Shown: piece after piece, positions 9,350-17,185 of the stretch
Numbering within the stretch: the first letter of the stretch is position 1
How the letters are laid out: each line of letters begins with the position of its first letter
Assembly: GCA_045106985.1 (NCBI GenBank)
Contig: JBGCFQ010000018.1
Span: 1-64,000 of the forward strand
Direction: 5' to 3'
DNA length: 64,000 nucleotides
Source: JAUIET01 sp045106985
GTDB taxonomy: Bacteria > Pseudomonadota > Gammaproteobacteria > Pseudomonadales > JAUIET01
The notes under the pieces: generated by a model
What the model saw: the letters and a program-made list of their open reading frames with translations, nothing else
Databases searched by the model: none
What the model was told of the DNA's origin: nothing
Program-made: the position numbers and the translations under genes

Positions 9350-9368
9350 TCATGTGTTGTTTGGCTGA
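9267..9368 (+). CDS. Candidate 33-residue hydrophobic membrane microprotein
   Basis: A strong AAGGAG (9253-9258) stands 8 bases before an in-frame ATT, with an ATG four codons later at 9279. The frame encodes about 33 residues, of which some 27 form one continuous hydrophobic segment (CCVVALTMVSVALWISVWMV), ending in TGA at 9366-9368. It overlaps the last codons of the convergent cyclase gene by 19 bases. The Shine-Dalgarno spacing fits the rare ATT start better than the ATG. A one-helix membrane microprotein is the reading; a chance frame cannot be excluded. Confidence 0.25.
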   Translation: MNGWMALCCVVALTMVSVALWISVWMVFHVLFG

Positions 9369-10279
9369 TAACGTTTTTCTGATGTCGAATTTGCTCGCGC
9401 TTTCACCACTAGCTTGAACTGAATGGCCGCTGCTATTTCTGCCTGCTCAGGCGGCTGGCCAAGGTGCAGGCTTCCTGACCCATCAAGCGTGATCGTATCT
9501 CTATGAACAAACACATAGGGCTCTTGATTTTTAACAATGAATGAGCCGTTTGTACTGCAATCAATAAACACAAATCGACCGCGCCGGCATTCTATTTTCG
9601 CGTGCAGCTTAGAAACTCCAGGTACATTTATAACAATGTCGCTATCGTTGCTGCGGCCAATACTTGTGTCTGTATTGCTTACCGATAAGGATGCCGAGGT
9701 GGTGCCGTATATCAAATGAAGCTGGCAATCGCTGCCTTGTCGAAAATCGTTTTGCCCAGCTGGGTAGGATATGACGCTGGTTAAGTCCGCTACCGCTCTT
9801 TCCTGATAGCGATATACCTCAATTGGCACTTCAAGTCCCTTAAAGCTGAATAAGTCAAGCAAAATAGCGTCTGCAATGGTCTCCGCAGCTAATCGCGATC
9901 TGGCGGTTTCTGTGAGAGTTATTTCTCCCACCTCGGCAATGTCGGAAACTCTTGCGGCGACGTTGACAGCGTCGCCATAGACATCCCCATTATCGTGAAT
10001 CACTTCACCCCAGTGAAACCCGATTCTAACTTTTAGATTGCCGTGCTGTGCCTTATGAATCTGCTGCGCGGCTAGCAGCGCCTGGTCACAACTCGTGAAA
10101 CTTGCTAATACCGCGTCGCCAACCGTTCTTAATACTTGCCCACCACTATTCTCTACGTCGCGTCGCATGCCCTGCAGGTTTTGGCTTATTTGAGAATGCG
10201 CTTGTTGATCTCCAACAGACCGATATAGGGAACTACTACCGCCTATGTCGGCAAACATAATCGCCAATTGTGTCGTCAT
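9350..10279 (-). CDS. Class III adenylate/guanylate cyclase fused to an FHA domain
   Basis: 309 residues. The N-terminal class III cyclase domain has the first metal-binding Asp in FADIGGSS (Asp11), the second in RTVGDAVLASF (Asp55), and YGDAVNVAARV (101-111) at the nucleotide-binding face. The C-terminal FHA domain (about 205-285) has IGRSNDSD, SKLHA and STNGSF. No signal or membrane segment is seen. It joins cyclic-nucleotide production to phosphothreonine recognition and lies beside a Crp/Fnr regulator and the Ser/Thr kinase. A circuit in which phosphorylation recruits or controls the cyclase and cNMP then acts on the Crp-type protein is a reasonable inference. Base preference (ATP or GTP) is not resolved. 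Confidence 0.9.
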   Translation of the reverse strand: MTTQLAIMFADIGGSSSLYRSVGDQQAHSQISQNLQGMRRDVENSGGQVLRTVGDAVLASFTSCDQALLAAQQIHKAQHGNLKVRIGFHWGEVIHDNGDVYGDAVNVAARVSDIAEVGEITLTETARSRLAAETIADAILLDLFSFKGLEVPIEVYRYQERAVADLTSVISYPAGQNDFRQGSDCQLHLIYGTTSASLSVSNTDTSIGRSNDSDIVINVPGVSKLHAKIECRRGRFVFIDCSTNGSFIVKNQEPYVFVHRDTITLDGSGSLHLGQPPEQAEIAAAIQFKLVVKARANSTSEKRYQPNNT

Positions 10280-10398
10280 TGAAGCAGTCCACGCATATTG
10301 CTAAGCACCGCAACTTTAGCAGAGCTAAGAGGTGTGCTAATCCAGAGAGCAAACCGCGAGCTCGCGAAGCGTGGGACGGGCATAGCTATTAGTGGTCC

Positions 10399-11019
10399 TC
10401 AGTTCAGCTTGTCTTTAGCGAACGCTAGCACTGCTTCTGCACTCACTCGCTTCTCGTAGCCGTTTATAAAAATCTTTCCGACTATTTTTTGCTGCGAATT
10501 CACAACGAAAATTCCCGGGTAGGGTATGCCGTAAGCGTCATCCCCTGGCTTGTATTCACCATTGAGAATGCCTAGCGCGTGAACTGTAACGGCGTTAACG
10601 TCGGACAGGAAAGGAAACTGTATGTTGTGCTTATCGATAAACGTCTGTTGCAACTCGGGCGCATCGTAGGTTAAGCCAACGACCTGTATACCGGCGTCAT
10701 GAAAGGATTGTAGGTTCTCTTGCAATTGCACGAATTGCTTCATGCAGTAGGGTCACCAACTGACAGACCGATTGGCAACAAAGACCATGCCTTTATCGTG
10801 AATAAAATTATCAATCGAGCTAACGGCGATATTGCTTCGCTGTGCGCTAATCGCTGGAAACTGACTGCCAATTGTCAAACCAGGGTCGAAACTGTCTGTA
10901 TCAGCTGCAACGAACATGTCGTTGGTTATAAGGTTCGTCAGTTGCTCTTTGAACAGCACAGCGCTTGCGCCGACAAGCATCGCTATGCCCACAATGGGGA
11001 GAACAATTTTCTTAAACAT
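10399..11019 (-). CDS. Membrane-anchored redoxin selenoprotein (in-frame TGA as Sec)
   Basis: The frame runs 206 codons with one internal TGA at 10755-10753 (codon 89). Before it come an N-terminal signal/anchor (KKIVLPIVGIAMLVGASAVLF) and the start of a thioredoxin fold ending MVFVANRSVSW. After it the same frame continues PYCMKQFVQLQENL, TYDAPELQQTFIDKHNIQFPFLSD and GIPYPGIFVVNSQQKIV, a complete AhpC/TSA-redoxin fold. The TGA thus falls exactly where peroxiredoxin-like relatives have the first Cys of W-C-P-[FY]-C, giving a U-x-x-C redox motif (Sec89, Cys92). A GU-loop hairpin follows at the right distance. Predicted role: envelope thiol peroxidase or disulfide reductase. Automatic annotation would split it into two pieces of 88 and 114 residues. 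A nonsense mutation is the alternative; selA/B/C/D are not in this window. Confidence 0.8.
10722..10738 (-). promoter_or_regulatory. Candidate bacterial SECIS hairpin
   Basis: On the coding strand, 14 bases after the in-frame TGA, GCAATT pairs perfectly with AATTGC around the five-base loop CGTGC. The loop has G at its second position and a GU, and this GU lies 22-23 bases after the TGA. Bacterial SECIS elements sit directly after the UGA, with the apical loop roughly 16-37 bases away and a G within the first two loop bases, so position and loop both fit. The upper stem is AU-rich (four A-U, two G-C pairs), so stability is modest. Covariance across homologues was not tested. Confidence 0.6.
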
Positions 11020-11368
11020 TCAACAATCCTCTGGCTGCAGGTGGCTCATCGCGACTGCGTGCATCGGTTCATTAGGCCGGCAATTGTCCAGTTAATACAA
11101 ATGACAAAGAACGAGCGTTGATTTCATATCATGCCACAATTTCTGCCAATTCAGCACAAAAAATGTTCGTGGGGTTAAGAGTATTAAAGCAAGTGTGACC
11201 TTCCTGTGCCGTACTATCCAGAAACGCGCCGATGCCTTGCAGATTTTTGCGCAAACGAAGCGCGTTACCGACCACGGACTTCTATTCACAGTAGTCGAGA
11301 GGATTCTATTCTCGATGTATGATGCTTTACGCGATGGGGAAAATCGATATGCCATCAGGAGAGCCAAT
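11020..11368. other. Divergent intergenic region (redoxin / Fe-ADH)
   Basis: About 350 bases separate the divergent redoxin and alcohol dehydrogenase genes, so promoters for both must lie here. A perfect 6-bp inverted repeat, TCGAGA-N9-TCTCGA (11295-11315), is followed at once by TATGAT (11318-11323), a -10-like box some 45 bases before the dehydrogenase start. This could be an operator and promoter. No convincing -35 box or coding frame was seen. Confidence 0.35.
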
Positions 11369-12547
11369 GTGGAAATGAAAAATATGGATTTGCTTGATGC
11401 GCAGGACTGGACCTTCCCCGTACCTATTTCATATGGTCCCGGGCGTTTGCGAGAAATTGCATCGCTGTGTGCCAAGGCCGGTTCAAACCGGCCGCTGATT
11501 GTTACTGATCGCGGCAGCCGCAATCTATGTTTCATTGAGCAAACTGAGCAGTATTTACTCGCTGCTGGAATGATGACCGCGATTTATTCCGACATTTCTC
11601 CCAATCCTAAAGATGACGAAATTGCTGCCGGACGCGCGATGTATCGCGAGGGTAAACACGACGGCATTATTGCTATTGGCGGTGGCAGTGGCATGGACGC
11701 AGGTAAGGCCATTTGTTTAACAGCGAACAATGAAGTAGAGCTGCTGAGTTTTAATTACGATAATGCAGTTCCCGATGTGCCGGGTCATTCCTTTCCACCC
11801 TTGATAACCATACCGACTACTGCAGGTACCGGTGCCGAAACCGAAAGTACGGGCATGATTACTGATACGTCACGGCGGATGAAGCTGTGTGTATGGCATC
11901 CTCTGCTCAAACCTTCTGTTGCACTGCTCGACCCTGAAGTAACCGTTGGCCTACCAGCAAATCTCACTGCATGGACAGGCTGCGATGCTATGATTCACGC
12001 GATCGAAGCCTATTGCGTGCCAGGTTTCCACCCATTGTGTGACGGTGTGGCTCTTGAGGCGCTGCGATTGATACACACTTGGCTTCCAACTGCAGTGGAG
12101 AATGGCGACAGTTTAGAGGCGCGTGGTGGCATGCTAGTGGGTTCATGTCTTGCCGGCGTTGCATTTCTTAAGGGCCTCGGTTTGGTGCACGCAATCAGCC
12201 ACATGGTAGGAGCCGAGTACAATACCCACCATGGCTTAACGAACTCCATCGTTCTTCCCGCTGCCTTGCGTTTCAATGCCCCGAGTATCAGCGACAAAAT
12301 TCCAACGATGGCTGCGGCGATGCAGTTACAGAGCCCCGACTTTGATGAATTTTATGCCACTATTTGCAGTCGACTCGATCAATTCGAGATACCTAAAACC
12401 CTGCTGGATATTGGCGTACCCAACGATTGTGCTGCAGAAATGGCAAAAAGAGCCCATCAAGATGCGGCCGCATCCACCAACCCACGAGATTTGACGGTTG
12501 TCGACATAGAGAGAGTTATAGAAGAAGCGTTAACAACTGGGCGATAA
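11369..12547 (+). CDS. Iron-containing (group III) alcohol dehydrogenase
   Basis: About 392 residues, normal for the Fe-ADH family. The NAD-binding motif is GGGSGMDAGKAI, followed by PTTAGTGAETESTGMI. Metal-ligand motifs are DAMIHAIEAY and HAISHMVGAEYNTHHGL, with Asp and His residues in the usual places. The frame is open further upstream, but AGGAG at 11357-11361 places the start at GTG 11369 (7-base spacing), with ATG 11375 as alternative. It oxidises an alcohol or reduces an aldehyde with NAD(P)H. The following GST gene is 82 bases downstream on the same strand. Substrate unknown; a second paralogue is at 36200. Confidence 0.92.
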   Translation: MEMKNMDLLDAQDWTFPVPISYGPGRLREIASLCAKAGSNRPLIVTDRGSRNLCFIEQTEQYLLAAGMMTAIYSDISPNPKDDEIAAGRAMYREGKHDGIIAIGGGSGMDAGKAICLTANNEVELLSFNYDNAVPDVPGHSFPPLITIPTTAGTGAETESTGMITDTSRRMKLCVWHPLLKPSVALLDPEVTVGLPANLTAWTGCDAMIHAIEAYCVPGFHPLCDGVALEALRLIHTWLPTAVENGDSLEARGGMLVGSCLAGVAFLKGLGLVHAISHMVGAEYNTHHGLTNSIVLPAALRFNAPSISDKIPTMAAAMQLQSPDFDEFYATICSRLDQFEIPKTLLDIGVPNDCAAEMAKRAHQDAAASTNPRDLTVVDIERVIEEALTTGR

Positions 12548-12629
12548 TGCTGTCTTGTGTTCGTAAGTGTTAAGAGCGTTGAACTCATTACAACGTATCT
12601 TAACGGTCTCTAGCTTCGGAAAAAGAAAA

Positions 12630-13262
12630 ATGTATAAATTGTTTTACTCGGCCGGAAGTGCCGCAATGGGTACACGAGTGCTATTGGAGGAAATAGGAGC
12701 TCCTTATGAGTTGATTCAGTCCACGATAGCGATGGATGAGCCGCGTCCACCAGAGCAACTCGCACTGAACCCCAATGGCTGGTTGCCGGTGCTTACTTGG
12801 GATGATGGCTCTATGTATGAGGGGGCGGCGATTACGATGTTTCTGTGCGAGCGCCATCCTGAAGCCCAGCTAGCGCCTGAGCCAAACGACGTCACTCGTG
12901 CTCTCTACCTGCAAACATTAGTGTATTTTTCAAACTCCGTGCAGAATGCTTTTCAACTCAGTTATTACCCCGAACGCTTCGCCGACACAAAGGCCGATGA
13001 ATCCAGCGCTCAGCGTCGTGGGAACCGACGCTTGAGAGAAACCTGGCAGGTTATAGACGATCAAATTGGCGATAAGCAATGGGTATTAGGCGAATCGTTT
13101 AGCGCGGTAGATGTTTACCTCTTTATGTTAACCACCTGGTTGGACCCATCGCGAGGGCAGCCAGCGTTGGAAGAATTTTCAAATGTTAAGCGCATTGCTG
13201 ACGCCGCGGTACAGCGCAAAAGTATTCAACTTGTCTACGCGGAAGAGCTCAACGAAAGTTGA
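12630..13262 (+). CDS. Glutathione S-transferase family protein
   Basis: 210 residues from ATG 12630, which has GGAAAAAG upstream; an in-frame ATG at 12567 would add an unrelated 21-residue tail. The N-terminal thioredoxin-like half starts YKLFYSAGSAAMGTRVLLEEIG, with the serine-region glutathione site, NPNGWLPVL containing the cis-Pro, and YEGAAITMFLCERHP containing the glutathione gamma-glutamyl contact. The C-terminal half is helical (LGESFSAVDVYLFMLTTW, the N-capping box region). Cytoplasmic conjugation, isomerisation or reductive cleavage are all possible. It is part of a co-directional run of oxidoreductase genes. Confidence 0.9.
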   Translation: MYKLFYSAGSAAMGTRVLLEEIGAPYELIQSTIAMDEPRPPEQLALNPNGWLPVLTWDDGSMYEGAAITMFLCERHPEAQLAPEPNDVTRALYLQTLVYFSNSVQNAFQLSYYPERFADTKADESSAQRRGNRRLRETWQVIDDQIGDKQWVLGESFSAVDVYLFMLTTWLDPSRGQPALEEFSNVKRIADAAVQRKSIQLVYAEELNES

Positions 13263-13315
13263 GGCAAGGCACAGCACAGCACTGAGAAAGTTAAGAGAGA
13301 GTTAAGGAAGCACTG

Positions 13316-14284
13316 ATGAAAGCAATAGAAGACAAAGATGGTCAGTTGATATGGGCAGAGACCGCGGCCCCAATGGCGATGGCCGGTGAAGTGGTGATAC
13401 AAATAAGAGCAACGGCAATAAATCGGGCTGATTTGTTGCAACGAGCTGGCCTGTACCCAGTGCCTCCCGGCGCAAGTCCAATTCTTGGCCTGGAATGTTC
13501 GGGCGAAATAGCGGCGCTAGGCGAGGGTGTTGCAGGTTTTGAAATCGGCGATAAAGTGTGTGCCTTACTGGTTGGAGGTGGCTACGCAGAGCAAGTTGCG
13601 GTGCCTGCGGGGCAGGTTCTGCCGCTACCTAAAGGGCTGGACTTTATTCAAGGTGCCGCAATACCGGAGGTGTTCGCTACGGCCTATCTCAATTTGTATC
13701 GCTTGGCCGCACTCACGCCTGGGGAGAAGGTTTTGTTGCATGCTGGTGCGAGTGGCGTTGGCACTGCGGCAATACAATTGTGCAAGGCCTTTGCTAACCC
13801 CTGTTTTGTCACGGCCGGCAGCACGGAAAAAATTAATAGCTGTATTGAGCTTGGCGCTCAAGGTGGTTCTAACCGCAATGATGAGAGCTTTGTTGAGGTT
13901 GTTGCGAAGTGGACTGATGGTAGCGGCGTTGATGTCATCCTTGACCCAGTGGGAGGTCGCTACCTGGAAGATAATCTGAAGAGTTTATCGCTCGATGGCC
14001 GCTTGGTTCTTATTGGTCTAATGGGGGGCGCTGACGCTCAGGTATCTCTTGGTTTGATGTTGATCAAGCGCTTAAAGGTCATCGGCTCAACGTTGCGCGC
14101 CTTGTCTGTTGAACGAAAAGCCGCTGTGATCACCGAATTGGGTCAACGAGTATGGCCCTTGTTTGAGGATGGCACTATAAGGCCGATTGTAGAAGCAAGT
14201 TTGCCAATTAGCGAAGTGCAAAAAGCGCATGAGCTGGTAGCCAGCAATAGCACTGTAGGCAAAGTTGTCTTATACATGGACTAA
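13316..14284 (+). CDS. NADPH:quinone oxidoreductase, MDR superfamily (zinc-free type)
   Basis: 322 residues. The GroES-like N-terminal domain has AINRADLLQRAGLYPVPPG, typical of PIG3/quinone-reductase members, and GLECSGEIAALGEGV. The Rossmann fold has LLHAGASGVGTAAIQLC. Catalytic zinc ligands of classical alcohol dehydrogenases are missing, as expected for quinone oxidoreductases. It reduces quinones or enones with NADPH in the cytoplasm. It starts 53 bases after the GST gene and 66 before the LLM flavin enzyme, probably one transcription unit. Confidence 0.92.
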   Translation: MKAIEDKDGQLIWAETAAPMAMAGEVVIQIRATAINRADLLQRAGLYPVPPGASPILGLECSGEIAALGEGVAGFEIGDKVCALLVGGGYAEQVAVPAGQVLPLPKGLDFIQGAAIPEVFATAYLNLYRLAALTPGEKVLLHAGASGVGTAAIQLCKAFANPCFVTAGSTEKINSCIELGAQGGSNRNDESFVEVVAKWTDGSGVDVILDPVGGRYLEDNLKSLSLDGRLVLIGLMGGADAQVSLGLMLIKRLKVIGSTLRALSVERKAAVITELGQRVWPLFEDGTIRPIVEASLPISEVQKAHELVASNSTVGKVVLYMD

Positions 14285-14350
14285 AAGGCCGATAGATTGA
14301 AAAACCGGCAGAGTGAAAAGTCGGCGGTGTGAAAGTTTGATGGAGAGAAA

Positions 14351-15400
14351 ATGAAGTTAGGTTTAGGACTGATACAAACGGCGTTCAGTGCCAACCCCAG
14401 GATAGACCTTGAGGCCGTTGCCTTAGCGGAAACCTTGGGTTTTGACTCCGTGTGGGCCGCGGAGGCCTATGGCTGTGACGCCGTTACTAGTGCCACTTGG
14501 CTTGCCGCACACACGTCAACAATAAAAGTGGGCACCGCGATTATGCAGATGCCCGCACGCAGTCCGGCGTCCGCCGCCATGACCGCAATTGGTTTAGATG
14601 CTTTATCTAAAGGGCGGTTTATTCTCGGTCTCGGAAGCTCAGGCCCGCAAGTAGCCGAGGGTTGGCATGGTGTTGCCTACGATCGCCCTTTGCTGAGAAG
14701 CCGCGAATACGTGGCTATTGTGCGTAAAATTCTTGAACGTAAGGAGCCTCTGACCCACGATGGCTATCACTATCAACTACCGATGAGTGGACCCAATACG
14801 ACGGGTGCTGGCAAGCCACTAAAAAGCGTGGCCCACCCCAACGCCGAACAAGAGATCTTTCTGGCCTCCATCAGTCCAGGCGGATTGCGTCTTGCCGCAG
14901 AGATTGCCAACGGTGTTTTGTTGTCGTTCATAGACCCAACTGATACTCATGATGTGGTTGATCGTCACCTCGCTGAAGGCTTTGCGAAGGAAAGCGCAAC
15001 GTGTTTACGGGAGGAGTTTACGGTCAGCACCTTTACCAGTGTCATCGTTGACGATGACGCCGATGCCGTCATTGATAAGATGAAGCCTGGTCTTGCAAGA
15101 CAGTTAGGGGGCATGGGTTCGAAGGGTAAAAACTTTTACGCGGAGTTTGCCCGTCGCATGGGGTATGACGATGAGGTAGAGCAAATACAGAGCCTTTATT
15201 TAGCCGGCAATAAAGACCAGGCAGCGAAAATAGTTCCGGCAGATCTGATTGATCGAACGAATTTGATTGGCTCTGCGAGCCGTATTCGAGAACGCCTAAG
15301 CGATTGGAAAGCGGCGGAACAACGCGGCTCACTGGATATGATGTTGGTGACTACAACGCAACGCGAGGGTTTAACTTTGCTTGCCGAAGAATTACTTTGA
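14351..15400 (+). CDS. LLM-class flavin-dependent oxidoreductase
   Basis: 349 residues with the luciferase-like TIM-barrel signature: MKLGLGLIQTAF, AETLGFDSVWAAEAYG, GTAIMQMPARSPASAAM and SKGRFILGLGSSGPQVAEGWHG. This last pattern is typical of the F420- or FMN-dependent branch related to glucose-6-phosphate dehydrogenase/methylene-H4MPT reductases. The C-terminal part ends in EELL. No partner flavin reductase is adjacent. GAGAG upstream supports ATG 14351. Its substrate is unknown; the neighbours suggest redox conversion of a small organic compound. Cofactor choice (FMN or F420) cannot be told from sequence here. Confidence 0.9.
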   Translation: MKLGLGLIQTAFSANPRIDLEAVALAETLGFDSVWAAEAYGCDAVTSATWLAAHTSTIKVGTAIMQMPARSPASAAMTAIGLDALSKGRFILGLGSSGPQVAEGWHGVAYDRPLLRSREYVAIVRKILERKEPLTHDGYHYQLPMSGPNTTGAGKPLKSVAHPNAEQEIFLASISPGGLRLAAEIANGVLLSFIDPTDTHDVVDRHLAEGFAKESATCLREEFTVSTFTSVIVDDDADAVIDKMKPGLARQLGGMGSKGKNFYAEFARRMGYDDEVEQIQSLYLAGNKDQAAKIVPADLIDRTNLIGSASRIRERLSDWKAAEQRGSLDMMLVTTTQREGLTLLAEELL

Positions 15401-15441
15401 GTCATTTGTGTTTTAAGCCTCCCCTATAGAGAAACAAGATT

Positions 15442-16290
15442 ATGCAAAAATTGGAAATCTACCAATCGCTATGGGCCATGGAGCGCCGCCATCCTGATTT
15501 GCCCGAGCGCACCTTTGAAGAGAGTTTTGCTATGGTCGCTGATGCCGGTTACCACGGTATATGCGTAGACCCTGGGCTCGCTGACTTGGATTACTACGCC
15601 CCAACCAAGAAATTGTTCGCGCAGCACAAGTTGGGTTGTATGTTCAATGCGTTCCCGCACAGCCCAGACGAACTTCAACCGTTGTTAGAGGCGGCGGCTG
15701 CCTACAATGTTAGTCAGGTAAATGTCATTGGTGAGGTAATGCCGATCGATTATCGCGACGCCGTGCCTGTGGCGCGTCGTTGGATGAGCGAGGCTAAGGC
15801 GATGAACATTCCCCTGTTGCTGGAAACGCATCGCAACAGCATGCTCAATGATTTGTATTACACGCTGCAAGTAATGGACGCCGTGCCAGACTTACGTCTT
15901 TGCGCTGACTTGTCTCATTTTGTGGTCGACCGCGAATTTGAAGCTCCGTTGTCTGAAACGAATGCGGGCTATATTCATCAGATCTTAGAGCGCTCAGACT
16001 GCTTCCAAGGTCGCGTGGCCAACCGTGAGCAAGTACAAATACAGATCGATTTTCCTCAGCACCAGGAATGGGTAGAAATATTCAAAGGTTGGTGGAAAGA
16101 GGGGATTCGCATGTGGCGAGCGCGCAATGACAGTGACGCCACGCTTATTTTTCTTTGTGAGTTAGGTCCGCCTGCTTATGCTATAACCGACGCTGGCGGT
16201 TATGAACTTTCGGATCGTTGGCAGGAAGCGCTGACTATCAAGAGGTGGGTTGAACAGATTTGGCAGGACCTAGACGCCGAAATGACTTAG
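15442..16290 (+). CDS. Sugar phosphate isomerase/epimerase-type TIM-barrel protein
   Basis: 282 residues of the xylose-isomerase-like/AP endonuclease 2 fold. The stretch SFAMVADAGYHGICVDPG matches the first strand/helix. IPLLLETHRNSM carries the Glu metal ligand and LRLCADLSHFVV the Asp-x-x-His metal ligands. QIDFPQHQEW adds a further His. Such enzymes bind Mn, Co or Zn and isomerise sugars, inosose or hydroxy-acids. It is the last gene of the plus-strand run beginning at 11369. Nothing in the neighbourhood fixes the substrate. Confidence 0.82.
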   Translation: MQKLEIYQSLWAMERRHPDLPERTFEESFAMVADAGYHGICVDPGLADLDYYAPTKKLFAQHKLGCMFNAFPHSPDELQPLLEAAAAYNVSQVNVIGEVMPIDYRDAVPVARRWMSEAKAMNIPLLLETHRNSMLNDLYYTLQVMDAVPDLRLCADLSHFVVDREFEAPLSETNAGYIHQILERSDCFQGRVANREQVQIQIDFPQHQEWVEIFKGWWKEGIRMWRARNDSDATLIFLCELGPPAYAITDAGGYELSDRWQEALTIKRWVEQIWQDLDAEMT

Positions 16291-16341
16291 CCAATGCCGG
16301 TAGGCCCGCTGAGCTGTTGTTTCTCGGCGTGCTACTTTCGA

Positions 16342-16968
16342 TCAAATACGATTGACTAATAATCGAACTACCAGTGCAAACGTAATTAGCAAAAGAGCAA
16401 ATAGCAGTCGTATTGAAAATAAGCTAAAGACAGGTTCCGCTGGGAACACATGCGTTTGCTGTATGGACGCATACTTGTGAACAGATAGGCCGCTGTCTGC
16501 CATGCCGACGATCATATCCAACATATCATGCACGCTTCGGTACCGAACAATGACGACGTCGTCCCAGTCTCGCCAGTCTTCATCAATCATGAACACACCA
16601 ATCACCGAGGCTTTCAATATAGGTAAACTACCGCGTTTAAAAAGCTCTTTGAGTACACCGCGTGAATAACGAGCATCGGCGGCAAGCGCGTCGGTTTCGT
16701 TGGCCCACTCGGAACTTTCAGGATAGGCGGCTTTGGCGCGGTACTTAATCAGATTAACCATCAAGAATTCATTGCCGGTATCAAACGCAGCTAAGCGATG
16801 CATAAGCTTGGTGGCTTCTTCTATCTTTACTGGTCCAGAGCTGGATTTTTCGCTCACGCTTTTAACATAGGCGTTTAATTCGTCTTGAGTTACCGCTTCG
16901 CCTGTTCCGCCGTACCACGCGAACCAGCTACCGTAAATGGCGGCTAAGCCTACGTAAAATATTTTCAT
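16342..16968 (-). CDS. DUF1330-like membrane-tethered protein
   Basis: 208 residues. A short hydrophobic N-terminus (FYVGLAAIYGSWFAW) looks like a signal or anchor. The middle has a dimeric alpha/beta-barrel pattern, FLMVNLIKYRAKA ... DVVIVRYRSVHDMLDMI, resembling DUF1330 proteins. A C-terminal membrane helix follows (FSIRLLFALLLITFALVVRLLV). The two hydrophobic ends would put the middle domain outside the cytoplasmic membrane if both insert. No enzyme motif is recognised, and no operon partner lies on this strand. Function unknown. Confidence 0.7.
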   Translation of the reverse strand: MKIFYVGLAAIYGSWFAWYGGTGEAVTQDELNAYVKSVSEKSSSGPVKIEEATKLMHRLAAFDTGNEFLMVNLIKYRAKAAYPESSEWANETDALAADARYSRGVLKELFKRGSLPILKASVIGVFMIDEDWRDWDDVVIVRYRSVHDMLDMIVGMADSGLSVHKYASIQQTHVFPAEPVFSLFSIRLLFALLLITFALVVRLLVNRI

Positions 16969-17185
16969 ATAAGTTCCCGTTTAAGAAGTTGCGGCTACTG
17001 TTCACACAAGCGGCATACTGTCGGTCTGTTCTAGTTGGCAATATATCGACACATGGTATGCCAATAAAAAGCAAGTTCTCAAGCTTTTTGTAGAGCTATT
17101 CGGGCACCTCCATGCTTAGACGCAAGCTCTTGTCCTACACGCATGCCCATAGGTTCGTTATACTTATTTTTGACGTGATTAAATT

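Noticed and set aside
1..10300. A type VI secretion locus
   Set aside because: Phosphatase, FHA, OmpA-like and kinase genes fit, but no TssB/C, TssF/G, Hcp, VgrG or ClpV gene is visible, so only a phospho-signalling module can be supported.
10399..11019. Two separate short genes or a frameshifted pseudogene
   Set aside because: No frameshift: the TGA is in frame and lies exactly at a redox Cys position, with a hairpin in the right place. The selenoprotein reading explains all three facts.
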